Assembly: GCF_016862375.1 (NCBI RefSeq)
Contig: NZ_BOMV01000007.1
Location: 248,001 to 312,000 of the forward strand
Reading direction: 5' to 3'
Length of the DNA: 64,000 nt
Origin: Paractinoplanes rishiriensis
Lineage (GTDB): Bacteria > Actinomycetota > Actinomycetes > Mycobacteriales > Micromonosporaceae
The translations under genes were made by a program, and so were the position numbers. Position 1 is the first letter of the stretch. Every line of letters starts with the position of its first letter. Shown here one piece after another: positions 57,201-64,000 of the stretch. The notes under the pieces are model-generated. The model was not told the DNA's origin. It ran no database searches and worked only from the letters and a program-made list of their open reading frames with translations.

Positions 57201-57858
57201 GCCGCGCATACGGGACGTCGGCGTGGTTCTCGGCGAACACCGCGGCCGCCTCGGCGACCAGGGCGGCCTCGTCCGGCGAGTCGGCCAGCCGCGACCCCAG
57301 CGCGCTCAGCGTGCCCACCCGCCGCTCGCCGAGCACCCGCACCGTGGTCTCGTTGACGATGCAGAACACCCCGGTGACCTCGTCGGTCGCGTTCCGGATC
57401 GGGTCGTAGGAGATGTCGAAGTAGGTCTCCTCCAGGAACCCGTGCCGCTCCAGCAGAAAGGGGTGGTCGCCGGCGAAGAACGCGGTGTCGCTCGTGCGCA
57501 CCCCGTCGAACAGCTCCTGCAGCACCGACCAGGCCTCGGCCCACAACTGCCGACCGGGCCGGCCCAGGTAGTCCGGGTGCTTGCCGCCCACGACCGGGAT
57601 GTACCCGTCGTTGTAGAGCACGCAGTACTCCGGCCCGAAGAAGATGATGATCTGAGCCCGGGAGGCGAGCATGGTGGCGACCGCGTGAGCGAGCTCGTCG
57701 GGCCACTCGTGCGGCGGTCCGAGCGGGCTGTCCGACCAGTCCAGCTCCAGGATCCGGCGGCCCATCTCGCCACCGCGTTCGAGCGCCGTCCGCAACCGCC
57801 GGGGCAGCACGTCGATTTCGTTGCTGCCGTTCCGGGCGCTCCCGTTCGCAGCGCCCAT
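54229..57858 (-). CDS. Multi-domain histidine kinase / receiver / PP2C phosphatase / anti-sigma-type ATPase fusion
   Basis: The ATG at 57858 with GGGAGGG just upstream gives 1209 residues. A PAS-like region about 40-165 (MLASRAQIIIFFGPEYCVLYNDGYI) and a GAF-like region about 180-320 come first. HisKA has the phospho-His in NVSHEFRTPLTLILGPIDDLL (about 335), then HATPase IVLNLLSNAVKFTPAG and GTGIGLALVRELAE. A canonical receiver follows, with Asp in LVLTDMMMPRLDGFG (about 646) and Lys in DYLVKPFSARDL. Next are a second GAF-like region, a SpoIIE-type PP2C with EVGGDWYDVI and LLLYTDGLVEDRRTG, and a final RsbW-like HATPase with VAVSEAAANAIEHPIDP. No membrane span is seen. It probably links stress signals, phosphorelay and partner switching with the STAS protein encoded next door. 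Confidence 0.92.
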   Translation of the reverse strand: MGAANGSARNGSNEIDVLPRRLRTALERGGEMGRRILELDWSDSPLGPPHEWPDELAHAVATMLASRAQIIIFFGPEYCVLYNDGYIPVVGGKHPDYLGRPGRQLWAEAWSVLQELFDGVRTSDTAFFAGDHPFLLERHGFLEETYFDISYDPIRNATDEVTGVFCIVNETTVRVLGERRVGTLSALGSRLADSPDEAALVAEAAAVFAENHADVPYARLLLDPAGMTEQVRAVVSGGRSGTARLRGITDDPPPTAADEALVLPVGTGVTVDGALVVGVSRFLALDQGYRDFLQLAVAQISRAVTNLRAYEQERARAAALAALDQAKTNFFSNVSHEFRTPLTLILGPIDDLLDDPALAPAHRERLLPMQRNGLRLLKLVNTVLDFSRLESGRLRAAYRPTDLAAYTVRLASTFRSAAERAGLELEVDPTPLPEPVVIDRDMWEKIVLNLLSNAVKFTPAGRITVRLTAEDGDAVLSVRDTGVGVPAAEQERLFDRFHRVTGAWSRSHEGTGIGLALVRELAELHGGSVGAASEIGQGSLFTVRIPFGTRHLPPDRIGEDEALVVSDEASRPFLAEASSWLRDEVVPEPVAETRPGRILLVDDNADLRDHVARLLRPHWEVSTAEDGRAALELAGRQSFDLVLTDMMMPRLDGFGLIAALRADERTRQVPIVVLSARAGEEASGEGLAAGADDYLVKPFSARDLTARVRANLDLGQARRQVISRLRGLVDAAAAVSTVRTTAEVLDVAARHVLAMTGAGRVVVTAPGGRAEVDGGAEPAAPADVLLALPDTSGATVGELRVWSGSEGPPEPAVLTQLARLIGLRLENARLYEAEHRIATTLQHSMLPQSLPRVPGAQVASRYLPGSSEAEVGGDWYDVIVAANSPGSSAPGGAGSDTAGLFLVIGDVVGKGVQAAAGMGQLRNALRAYILEGFDCGEALTRLNRLVDNLGRRQFATVVCARFDPVSRRLHYSSAGHPPPVLVRPGSAGEFLYHTALGPPIGALGDVSYPTFATELEPGSRLLLYTDGLVEDRRTGIDAGLAELVEDTAKPADHVEDLLETLLAKAARRTRRDDIALIALQSTEAREFVLRLPSDATKLSVLRRRLEDFLVGHGVPEEDIFDLTVAVSEAAANAIEHPIDPAEPMITVEAAIEDDDAAVVVIVRDTGHWRTASSGGFRGRGLALIGALTELAVSRADGGTSVTLRRPFTR

Positions 57859-58037
57859 CGGCCCTCCCGCACATCTTCGAAACCGGTTCACCGCTTGTGG
57901 TTCTGCACGGTAACACCGCAAGAAACCCCTTTGCCGGTACGCGACCACACCGTCGACCACCGGCAACGGCAGCACCCGCCGCAGCGGCCGGCCGGGTGGC
58001 CCATCCGGCCGCACCGGGCCGCCGGGTCAGCGCCGGG

Positions 58038-58787
58038 TCACGCCGCGACCGACACGTGGGACAGCCCCGCCCGGACCGCGGCGGCCTGCGCCAGCGCGGC
58101 GAAGACCCGCAGGTCAGCGGTGCGCTCCGGATGCCATTGGACGCCCAGCGCGAACGAGCGCTCCGGGTCCTCCACAATCTCGATCACCCGGTCGTCGGGG
58201 CACCAGCCCACCGGCGTGAACGTGCCCGGGTCGTCGATCGCCTGGTGGTGGAACGAGTTGACGGTCATCGACCCGCCGAGCAGCGCGTGCGCCCGCGAGC
58301 CCGGCCGCACCACGACGTCATGCCGGCCGTACGCGGAGGCGTCCGCGGCCAGCGGGTCGGTGCCGGACGACGCCCGGTGCCGGTCGTGGCCGATCACGTC
58401 GGGCAGGTGCTGGTGCAGTGAGCCGCCGCTCGCCACCGCCATCACCTGCAGGCCCCGGCACACCCCGAGGATCGGCAGGTCGAGGTCGAGCGCGGCGCGC
58501 ATCAGCAGCAGCTCGGACGCGTCCCGCACCGGGTCGACGTCGGTCTCCGGATGCGGCTCGGCCCCCCACAGCGCCGGGTCGATGTCACCGCCGCCGCTGA
58601 AGACGATGCCGTCCAGCGAGTCGAGGACGTCGGTACCCGGGTCGTCCGGCGTGATCAGTACGGCCCGGCCACCGGTCGCGTGCACGGCCTTCACGTACGT
58701 CATGGGGAGCATCCCCGCCAGGAGATCGTTGTTGCCGTACTGCACCTGCTGGGCGTACGCGGTCAAGCCGATCAGGGGCCTGCGCAT
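58038..58787 (-). CDS. Gamma-glutamyl-gamma-aminobutyrate hydrolase family class I amidotransferase
   Basis: The ATG at 58787 has AAGGAGGAA 8 bases upstream and gives 249 residues. The catalytic Cys is in LPILGVCRGLQVMAVASGG, and the His/Glu pair in ALGVQWHPERTADL. SGGGDIDPALWGAEPHPETD is the family element after the N-terminal strand. The fold is that of PuuD, which splits gamma-glutamyl-GABA into glutamate and GABA in glutamylated-putrescine catabolism. A similar gene lies just upstream (58846). The glutamine synthetase-like gene, aldehyde dehydrogenase and permease complete the probable pathway. Confidence 0.9.
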   Translation of the reverse strand: MRRPLIGLTAYAQQVQYGNNDLLAGMLPMTYVKAVHATGGRAVLITPDDPGTDVLDSLDGIVFSGGGDIDPALWGAEPHPETDVDPVRDASELLLMRAALDLDLPILGVCRGLQVMAVASGGSLHQHLPDVIGHDRHRASSGTDPLAADASAYGRHDVVVRPGSRAHALLGGSMTVNSFHHQAIDDPGTFTPVGWCPDDRVIEIVEDPERSFALGVQWHPERTADLRVFAALAQAAAVRAGLSHVSVAA

Positions 58788-58845
58788 GCCGTGCGTTCCT
58801 CCTTCGTCGCTCACTCTGTGATCTTCGGCGGACCGCCGCCGGCAC

Positions 58846-59532
58846 TTAGCCGGTCGACGCCGCCACCAACGCCCCGAACAGCCGGCGGTCCCGCAGGTAT
58901 TCCGGGTGCCACTGGACGCCCAGCACGAACCGGCGGTCCGGGTCCTCCACCGTCTCGGCCAGACCGTCTTCGGCCCGGCCGGTGACGGTGAGCGAGCCGG
59001 CGTCGGCCACTCCCTGGTGGTGGTAGCAGTGAATGCCCAGGTCGTCGCCCATCAGCGCGGCGATCCGGCTGCCCGGGGTGAACCGGGCCTCGTGCTCGCC
59101 GTACACGCCCGGTGCGGGCCGGTGCTTCTCGTGACCCAGCACGTCCGGCAGATGCTGGTGCAGCCGGCCGCCGGCGGCGACGGTGAGCAGTTGCATGCCG
59201 CGGCACACGCCGAGCACCGGAAGGTCGAGCTCGAGGGCCCGGCGGACCAGGGCGATCTCGGCGCGGTCCCGCTCGGGCTGGCTCTCGGTGAGCGGCTCGG
59301 GTTCGGCGCCGTACAGCGCCGGGTCGAGGTCGGGGCCGCCGGCCAGCACCAGTCCGTCCAGGACGCGCAGCACGTCGGTGTCCTCGTCGTCGGGCGGCAG
59401 GACGACCGCCCGCCCACCGGCCGACTGCACGGCGGCCGGGTAGTCGTGCGGGATCAGCGCCGTCGGCAGGTCGTGCCAGACACCCCAGGTAGCAGGCATG
59501 ACATAGCCGGTTATGCCGATGATCGGACGCAT
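58846..59532 (-). CDS. Second gamma-glutamyl-GABA hydrolase family amidotransferase
   Basis: The ATG at 59532 gives 228 residues, MRPIIGITGYVMPATWGVWH. The catalytic Cys is in LPVLGVCRGMQLLTVAAGGR and the His/Glu pair in VLGVQWHPEYLRDRRLFGAL. It is a clear paralogue of the gene 58 bases downstream, with the same LHQHLPDVLGH, SR and WHPE elements, and both have intact catalytic residues. A tandem pair suggests either two related gamma-glutamyl substrates or a dosage duplication. It lies on the same strand as the aldehyde dehydrogenase cluster, downstream of the structured element at 59677-59758. Confidence 0.9.
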   Translation of the reverse strand: MRPIIGITGYVMPATWGVWHDLPTALIPHDYPAAVQSAGGRAVVLPPDDEDTDVLRVLDGLVLAGGPDLDPALYGAEPEPLTESQPERDRAEIALVRRALELDLPVLGVCRGMQLLTVAAGGRLHQHLPDVLGHEKHRPAPGVYGEHEARFTPGSRIAALMGDDLGIHCYHHQGVADAGSLTVTGRAEDGLAETVEDPDRRFVLGVQWHPEYLRDRRLFGALVAASTG

Positions 59533-59676
59533 CGCTCCACCGTAATCACGTCGTGTTCCGGATCAAGTCGACCGGACGGCCGAACTGTCACCCGCGATCG
59601 GGGAAGCTGGGAAGGTTGGGTGCGCGGCGTCACCTACCGTAGGCGGCGCCGCGCCCGGGCCCATCTGTCCCACCTA

Positions 59677-59758
59677 CACAGGGACCTGAACCTGTGCCAG
59701 CGGGGATTCGACCCCTACGCCCGTTGAGCTGGACGTATGTCACAGCTTCCCCAGCTGT
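59677..59758 (-). other. Structured intergenic element with tRNA-like fragments
   Basis: Three inverted repeats lie in the 242-base gap between the SDR gene and the paralogous amidotransferase. CACAGG (59677-59682) pairs with CCTGTG (59691-59696). CCAGC (59697-59701) pairs with GCTGG (59728-59732) around a nested GGGG/CCCC stem (59702-59705 with 59712-59715). ACAGCT (59742-59747) pairs with AGCTGT (59753-59758). On the minus strand the middle part reads AGCTCAACGG then GGGGTCGAATCCCC, which recall a D-arm and a T-arm, but no anticodon arm or acceptor pairs can be placed. It may be a decayed tRNA, a small RNA, or a processed 3' end of the SDR transcript. Confidence 0.3.
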
Positions 59759-59774
59759 CGCAGGTCTAAACCAC

Positions 59775-60539
59775 TCACAGTGGAGTCACGTACGCCCCGG
59801 TGATGCCACCGTCGACCACGAACTGTGATGCGGTCATGAACGACGCGTCGTCACTGGCCAGGAACGCGACCGCGGCGGCGATCTCCGCGGGCTCGGCGAA
59901 CCGGCCCATCGGCACGTGCACCAACCGGCGCGCGGCCCGCTCCGGATCCTTGGCGAACAACTCCATCAGCAGCGGTGTCGCCACCGGGCCCGGGCACAGC
60001 GCGTTGATCCGGATGCCCTCGCGGGCGAACTGCACGCCCAGCTCCCGGGTCATCGCGAGCACCCCGCCCTTGCTCGCGGTGTAGGCGATCTGCGAGGTGG
60101 CGGCGCCGAGCAGGGCCACGAAGGACGCGGTGTTGATGATCGAGCCCTTGCGCTGCCGCTGCATGTGCGGGATCGCGTACTTGCAGCAGAAGAACACCGA
60201 GGTGGTGTTGACCTTGAGCACCCGCTCCCACGCGTCCAGGCCGGTGACCAGGATGGAGTCGTCGTCGGGCGGCGAGATGCCGGCGTTGTTGAACGCGATG
60301 TCCACCCGCCCGTGCCGCTCGGCCACCCCGTCGAACAGCTGCCGCACCTGCTCCTCGTCGCTGACGTCGCAGGCCACGAACTCGCCGCCCACCTCGTCGG
60401 CCGCCTTCTGCCCGGCCTCGGGCGAGACGTCCACCGCGATCACCCGGGCCCCCTCGGCCGCGAACCGCCGCGCGGTGGCCAGCCCGATCCCGCTGCCGGC
60501 CCCGGTGATCACCGCGACCCGGTCGTGCAAACGTTCCAT
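59775..60539 (-). CDS. Short-chain dehydrogenase/reductase
   Basis: The ATG at 60539 gives 254 residues. The nucleotide loop VAVITGAGSGIGLATARRFA and the Asp in VIAVDVSPEAGQ favour NAD. Then come VDIAFNNAGISPPDDDSI, and the catalytic Ser/Tyr/Lys as SIINTASFVALLG and YTASKGGVLAMTRELGVQFA, ending FVVDGGITGAYVTPL. It probably oxidises an alcohol or hydroxyacid or reduces the corresponding carbonyl. It follows the aldehyde dehydrogenase by 10 bases. The M. tuberculosis cluster Rv2857c-Rv2860c has the same kinds of genes (from memory), so a role in amine or amino-acid derivative catabolism is likely. Confidence 0.9.
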   Translation of the reverse strand: MERLHDRVAVITGAGSGIGLATARRFAAEGARVIAVDVSPEAGQKAADEVGGEFVACDVSDEEQVRQLFDGVAERHGRVDIAFNNAGISPPDDDSILVTGLDAWERVLKVNTTSVFFCCKYAIPHMQRQRKGSIINTASFVALLGAATSQIAYTASKGGVLAMTRELGVQFAREGIRINALCPGPVATPLLMELFAKDPERAARRLVHVPMGRFAEPAEIAAAVAFLASDDASFMTASQFVVDGGITGAYVTPL

Positions 60540-60549
60540 GTGAAGCCTT

Positions 60550-61908
60550 TCAGGAATCGGCGAGGAAGACGTTCTTGACGTCGGTGAACGACAGCAGCGC
60601 ATCCGGCCCCAGCTCACGACCGAGCCCGGACTGCTTCATACCGCCGAACGGGGTCCAGTAGCGCACCGAGGAGTGGCTGTTGACGCTGAGCGCCCCGGTC
60701 TCCACGGCCCGCGACACCCGCAGCGCCCGGCCCAGGTCACGGGTCCAGAGCGAGCCGGACAACCCGTATGCGGTGTCGTTGGCCAGCCGGACGGCTTCCT
60801 CCTCGTCGCGGAACGGCAGCACCGACAGCACCGGCCCGAAGACCTCCTCGCGCCAGTGCCGGTCACCGGTCGAGCGGGCCAGCAGCACGGTCGGCGGGAA
60901 CCACCAGCCGTCGCCGTCCGGCGCGCTGCCGGTGAACGCCACGTCGGCGCCGTCCAGGTAGGACGCCACGGTCGCCCGGTGTCCCGCCGAGATCAGCGGT
61001 CCCATCTCGGCGGTGTCCAGCGCCGGGTCGGACACCCGGAACGCCTTGACCGCGGGCTCCAGCAGCGCGAGGAACTTGTCGAACACGGACTGCTCGACCA
61101 GCAGCCGGGACCGCGCGCAGCAGTCCTGCCCGGCGTTGTCGAAGACCGAGGAGGGCGCGGCGGCCGCGGCCTTCTCCAGATCGGCGTCCGCGAAGACGAT
61201 GTTGGCGCTCTTGCCGCCCAGCTCGAGGGTCACCCGCTTCACCTGGTCGGCGCACCCCGCCATGATCGCCTTACCCACGTCGGTGGACCCGGTGAAACAG
61301 ACCTTGCGCACCGCCGGATGCGTGACGAACCGCTGCCCGACCACCGACCCCTTGCCCGGCACGACCTGGAACACGTCCGCCGGCAGCCCGGCCTCGAGCG
61401 CCAGTTCCCCGAGCCGGATCGCGGTGAGCGGCGTCAGCTCGGCCGGCTTGAGCACCACCGTGTTACCGGCCGCCAGCGCGGGCGCGAACCCCCACCCGGC
61501 GATCGGCATCGGAAAGTTCCACGGCACGATGATCCCGACCACCCCGAGCGGCTCGTGAAACGTCACGTCCAACCCACCCGGCACCGGTATCTGCCGCCCC
61601 GACAACCGCTCCGGCGCCCCCGCGTAGTAGTCGAGCACGTCCCGGACGTTGCCCGCCTCCCACCGGGCGTTCCCCGAGGTATGCCCGGCGTTGCTGACCT
61701 CGAGCGCGGCCAGCTCCTCCAGGTGCTCGTCCACCGTCGCCGCGAACTGCCGCAACAGCCGGGCCCGGTCTCCCGGCGCCACCCGCCGCCACTCCACGAA
61801 CGCCCGCTGCGCCCGTTCGATGGCCGCGTCGGTCTCCGCCACCCCCAGCGAAGGCACCGTAGTCAGCACCCGCCCGGTAGCCGGATTGATCACTTCAGTT
61901 GTGCCCAC
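60550..61908 (-). CDS. Aldehyde dehydrogenase (NAD(P)-dependent)
   Basis: I chose the GTG at 61908 (VGTTEVINPATGRVLTTVPS) because GGGAGGGAAA lies directly upstream, giving 452 residues. The cofactor part has IIVPWNFPMPIAGWGFAPAL and VCFTGSTDVGKAIMAG. The general base Glu is in RVTLELGGKSANIVFADADL, and the catalytic Cys in FDNAGQDCCARSRLLVEQSV. It probably oxidises an aminoaldehyde such as gamma-glutamyl-aminobutyraldehyde, given the glutamine synthetase-like and hydrolase genes around it. No amine oxidase or transaminase lies in the window to form the aldehyde. An 88-base gap separates it from the GS-like gene. Confidence 0.92.
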   Translation of the reverse strand: MGTTEVINPATGRVLTTVPSLGVAETDAAIERAQRAFVEWRRVAPGDRARLLRQFAATVDEHLEELAALEVSNAGHTSGNARWEAGNVRDVLDYYAGAPERLSGRQIPVPGGLDVTFHEPLGVVGIIVPWNFPMPIAGWGFAPALAAGNTVVLKPAELTPLTAIRLGELALEAGLPADVFQVVPGKGSVVGQRFVTHPAVRKVCFTGSTDVGKAIMAGCADQVKRVTLELGGKSANIVFADADLEKAAAAAPSSVFDNAGQDCCARSRLLVEQSVFDKFLALLEPAVKAFRVSDPALDTAEMGPLISAGHRATVASYLDGADVAFTGSAPDGDGWWFPPTVLLARSTGDRHWREEVFGPVLSVLPFRDEEEAVRLANDTAYGLSGSLWTRDLGRALRVSRAVETGALSVNSHSSVRYWTPFGGMKQSGLGRELGPDALLSFTDVKNVFLADS

Positions 61909-61996
61909 TTTCCCTCCCGGTCGCGATCGTGACACGAGCAGCGGCCCGCAGTCCCCTCTTTGGCCGGGCCCCGCCGCGGCATGCCCGGGGCGAGGA

Positions 61997-63343
61997 TCAC
62001 ATGCGCTCGAATCCGCGGCGCAGCTCCCAGTCGGTGACGGCCGCGTCGAACGCGGCCAGCTCGACCGCGGCCATGTTGGCGTAGTGGGCCACCACGCCGG
62101 CGCCGAACGCCTGCTCGGCCACCGCGCTGGCGGCCCACAGGTCGTGCGCCTCGCGGAGCGTGCTGGGCACCCGGCCGGCGGTCGCGTCGTCGTAGGCGTT
62201 GCCGGTGACCTCCGGCTCGAGGTCGAGCTGCTGCTCGATGCCGTGCACCGCGCCGGCCACCAGCGCGGCGATGGCCAGGTAGGGGTTCACGTCGCCGCCG
62301 GGGACCCGGTTTTCGACCCGCATGCCCTGGCCGTGGCCGGCCATGCGGAGGGCGCAGGTGCGGTTGTCGACGCCCCAGCGGAGGGCGGTGGGTGCGAACG
62401 AACCCGGCTGGTAGCGCTTGTAGGAGTTGATGTTGGGGGCGAACAGGAGACTGAACTCGCGCATGGTGGCCAGCAGGCCGGCTACCGCGCGCTGGCCGGT
62501 GACGCTGAGGTGGCCGGGGCCGTCGCCGAGCATGGCCGAGCGGTCGTCGGCGTTGCGCAGCGAGAAGTGGATGTGGCACGAGTTGCCCTCGCGCGCGTTC
62601 GGCTTGGCCATGAAGGTGAGCGCCATGCCCTCCTGGGCAGCGATCTCCTTGGCGCCGTTCTTGTAGATCACGTGCTGGTCGGCCGAGGTCAGCGCGTCGG
62701 CGTAGCGGAAGGCGATCTCGTGCTGGCCGAAGTTGCACTCGCCCTTGGCGCTCTCCGGCAGCAGGCCGGCGCCGTACATGTCGTTGCGGATGCGGCGCAG
62801 CAGCGGCTCGACCCGGGCGGTGCCGAGCAGCGAATAGTCCACGTTGTATTGGTTTGCCGGGATGAGGTCGCGGTAGCCCTTGTCGAAGGCCTCCTCGTAG
62901 CTGTCCCGATAGAGCACAAATTCCAATTCGGTGCCGGCGTACGCGGTGAGGCCGTGCTCGGCCAGCCGGGCCAGCTGACGCTGCAGGATCTGCCGGGGTG
63001 AGGCCGGCACCGGCTCGCCATCGGTCGTCTCGAGGTCAGCCAGGACCATGGCCGTGGCCGGCTGCCACGGCACCCGCCGCAGGGTGCGGAAATCGGGCTT
63101 CATCACGAAGTCGCCGTAGCCCGAGGACCAGGAGGACATCTCGTAGCCGTCCACGGTGTTCATGTCGACGTCGACCGCGAGCAGGTAGTTGCACCCCTCG
63201 CTGCCGCCGTCCACCACCTCGTTCATGAAGTAGCGGCCGTGCAGGCGTTTGCCCTGCAACCGGCCCTGCATGTCGGTCAGGGCCAGCAGCACGGTGTCGA
63301 TGCTGCCGTTGTCGACGGCGACGTCGAGCTCCTCGAGGTCCAT
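61997..63343 (-). CDS. Glutamine synthetase family gamma-glutamyl ligase (GlnA4/PuuA-type)
   Basis: The ATG at 63343 gives 448 residues. The GS fold is shown by the N-terminal TVLLALTDMQGRLQGKRLHG, by YAGTELEFVLYRDSYEEAFD, FGQHEIAFRYADALTSADQH, and by the ATP/metal segment MAKPNAREGNSCHIHFSLRN. RVENRVPGGDVNPYLAIAAL carries the Glu/Arg pair. The adenylylation Tyr segment of GlnA1 is absent. It lacks the true GlnA pattern and fits enzymes that attach glutamate to polyamines, ethanolamine or related amines. Gene order resembles the M. tuberculosis glnA4 locus. The amine substrate is not determined. Confidence 0.88.
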   Translation of the reverse strand: MDLEELDVAVDNGSIDTVLLALTDMQGRLQGKRLHGRYFMNEVVDGGSEGCNYLLAVDVDMNTVDGYEMSSWSSGYGDFVMKPDFRTLRRVPWQPATAMVLADLETTDGEPVPASPRQILQRQLARLAEHGLTAYAGTELEFVLYRDSYEEAFDKGYRDLIPANQYNVDYSLLGTARVEPLLRRIRNDMYGAGLLPESAKGECNFGQHEIAFRYADALTSADQHVIYKNGAKEIAAQEGMALTFMAKPNAREGNSCHIHFSLRNADDRSAMLGDGPGHLSVTGQRAVAGLLATMREFSLLFAPNINSYKRYQPGSFAPTALRWGVDNRTCALRMAGHGQGMRVENRVPGGDVNPYLAIAALVAGAVHGIEQQLDLEPEVTGNAYDDATAGRVPSTLREAHDLWAASAVAEQAFGAGVVAHYANMAAVELAAFDAAVTDWELRRGFERM

Positions 63344-63377
63344 GGCAGAAGTCCTATCGCAGGGGTCCGACAGAAAT

Positions 63378-63405
63378 GAGGGCCGGACCCGAAAGCCCGG
63401 CCCTC
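63378..63405 (-). terminator. Hairpin terminator after the permease gene
   Basis: GAGGGCCGG (63378-63386) pairs with CCGGCCCTC (63397-63405) with a 10-base spacer. It starts 15 bases beyond the permease stop on the minus strand and is followed by CATTTCTG, a weak U-rich tail. Transcription of the GS-like gene (start 63343) would then rely on read-through or a promoter inside the last 35 bases. Confidence 0.7.
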
Positions 63406-63419
63406 GTCCGTTCAGTGGA

Positions 63420-64000
63420 TCACTGGTTGGGCATGGTCTGCTCGCCGTGCGCGGCTTTTTCGATGACGTTCTGCCGCGGGCCGGTGAACCACTTGCGGGC
63501 ACCCGCGAACCACCAGACCGTCGCGATGCCGACCACGACCGCCACGGCGACGATCGTGTAGTTGAAGTTGCTCGCCGTGATCGGCCCGGCGGTCGGCAGC
63601 ACGAAGAGCACGCAGATGATCCCGACCCAGACGATCGCGATCCAGCCGATCGGCGCGCTCCACTTGCCGAGCGTCCACGGCCCGTCCTCGAACTCCGCGT
63701 TGCGCCGACGCAGGAACACCGGAGCCACGTACGCGATGTAGAGGCCGATCACCGCGATCGAGGTGGCCGCCAGGTAGGCGGTGGTGTTCCACAGCGAGGG
63801 CAGCACCAGCAGCGTGGACAGCGAGACGCACAGCCAGATCGAGTTCGTCGGCGTGCCGGTGCGCGGGTTGACCTGCTTCCACAGCCGCGAGCCCGGCAGC
63901 GCGCCGTCCCGCGCGAACGCGTACGACATCCTGGAATTTGCCGTGACCGAGGCCATGCCGCAGAACCACTGCGCCACCATGCAGATGAACAGCAGGAACG
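63420..64000 (-). CDS. APC family amino acid/polyamine permease (C-terminal part, partial)
   Basis: Only the last 193 residues are in the window; the gene begins beyond base 64000. Spans include VAQWFCGMASVTANSRMSYA (the conserved APC helix with a fixed Gly), NSIWLCVSLSTLLVLPSLW, AATSIAVIGLYIAYVAPVFL and IAIVWVGIICVLFVLPTAGP, with a hydrophilic tail ending HGEQTMPNQ. RDGALPGSRLWKQVNPRTGTPTNS between the first two is a conserved cytoplasmic loop. APC permeases import amino acids or amines. Position ahead of a glutamyl ligase and aldehyde dehydrogenase suggests uptake of the amine that the cluster degrades. Confidence 0.9.
   Translation of the reverse strand, partial: FLLFICMVAQWFCGMASVTANSRMSYAFARDGALPGSRLWKQVNPRTGTPTNSIWLCVSLSTLLVLPSLWNTTAYLAATSIAVIGLYIAYVAPVFLRRRNAEFEDGPWTLGKWSAPIGWIAIVWVGIICVLFVLPTAGPITASNFNYTIVAVAVVVGIATVWWFAGARKWFTGPRQNVIEKAAHGEQTMPNQ

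Noticed and set aside
59677-59758. A complete minus-strand tRNA gene
   Set aside because: The T-arm-like GGGGTCGAATCCCC has a loop one base short, and I cannot pair an acceptor stem or find an anticodon arm, so I list it only as a structured element.
61997-63343. A primary glutamine synthetase (GlnA1)
   Set aside because: The adenylylation Tyr region and the GlnA1 pattern are missing, and the neighbours are amine-catabolism genes.

Overview
The window is very GC-rich (about 70 percent or more by eye). It is gene-dense, uses many GTG starts, and has no insertion sequence, phage, CRISPR array or complete tRNA that I can see. Gene content and order point to a high-GC actinobacterium, most likely of the Micromonosporaceae (Actinoplanes/Micromonospora type). 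ClgR-PspA-PspM, Nei2, F420-type LLM oxidoreductases and IF-2 with a huge Gly/Pro/Arg-rich N-terminus are all typical of Actinobacteria. Much of the window is colinear, from memory, with M. tuberculosis Rv2742c to Rv2861c (pspM-pspA-clgR-pgsA-ftsK-rnj-dapA-dapB-pnp-rpsO-ribF-truB-rbfA-infB-nusA, then a glnA4-type cluster and map). The family assignment is an inference from this content.

Region 1 (1-8 kb): the 3' end of an Lhr helicase, an unrecognised membrane protein, an ArsR-SRPBCC fusion regulator, an RDD membrane protein followed by two unknown single-pass membrane proteins (the second apparently frameshifted), an LLM oxidoreductase, a SAM hydrolase-type protein and the DNA glycosylase Nei2. 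Region 2 (8-17 kb): the envelope-stress module clgR-pspA-pspM, then cinA-like, pgsA and rimO, a multi-pass mannosyltransferase-like protein, and ftsK, all closely packed. Region 3 (17-35 kb): YbjN and DUF2784 proteins, a streptogrisin-type secreted protease, rnj-dapA, an AlkX/YcaQ-type DNA glycosylase, two GNAT enzymes, a DCC/HTTM-like pair, a glycogen debranching-type enzyme, dapB, a PAP2 phosphatase, and the RNA block M16 peptidase-pnp-rpsO-ribF.

Region 4 (35-41 kb): a hybrid histidine kinase with its own response regulator, truB and a MATE exporter. Region 5 (41-42.2 kb) is the only long non-coding stretch. It holds a convincing 29-codon gene on the minus strand and a strand-asymmetric low-complexity block with a 20-bp tandem repeat. 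Region 6 (42.2-50.4 kb) is the translation/transcription block rimP-nusA-ylxR-infB, a Trm11-like methyltransferase, a DUF503 protein, rbfA and an NrnA-type DHH phosphoesterase. Region 7 (50.5-58 kb): a lipoprotein/DUF4439 pair, a nucleotidyltransferase-like protein with an altered motif, a VIT1/CCC1-like protein and map, and a 1209-residue kinase-receiver-phosphatase-ATPase fusion facing a STAS protein. Region 8 (58-64 kb) is a glutamylation-type amine catabolism cluster: permease, glutamine synthetase-like ligase, aldehyde dehydrogenase, SDR and two gamma-glutamyl-GABA hydrolase-like amidotransferases.

Most genes are ordinary for the lineage. The best leads for new biology are the 29-residue gene and its repeat-rich surroundings, the structured minus-strand element near 59.7 kb, the four helically spaced TTACCG sites between rimO and the membrane glycosyltransferase, the all-in-one kinase/phosphatase protein, and the frameshifted membrane protein. 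4-bp start/stop overlaps (GTGA or ATGA) recur and suggest widespread translational coupling.
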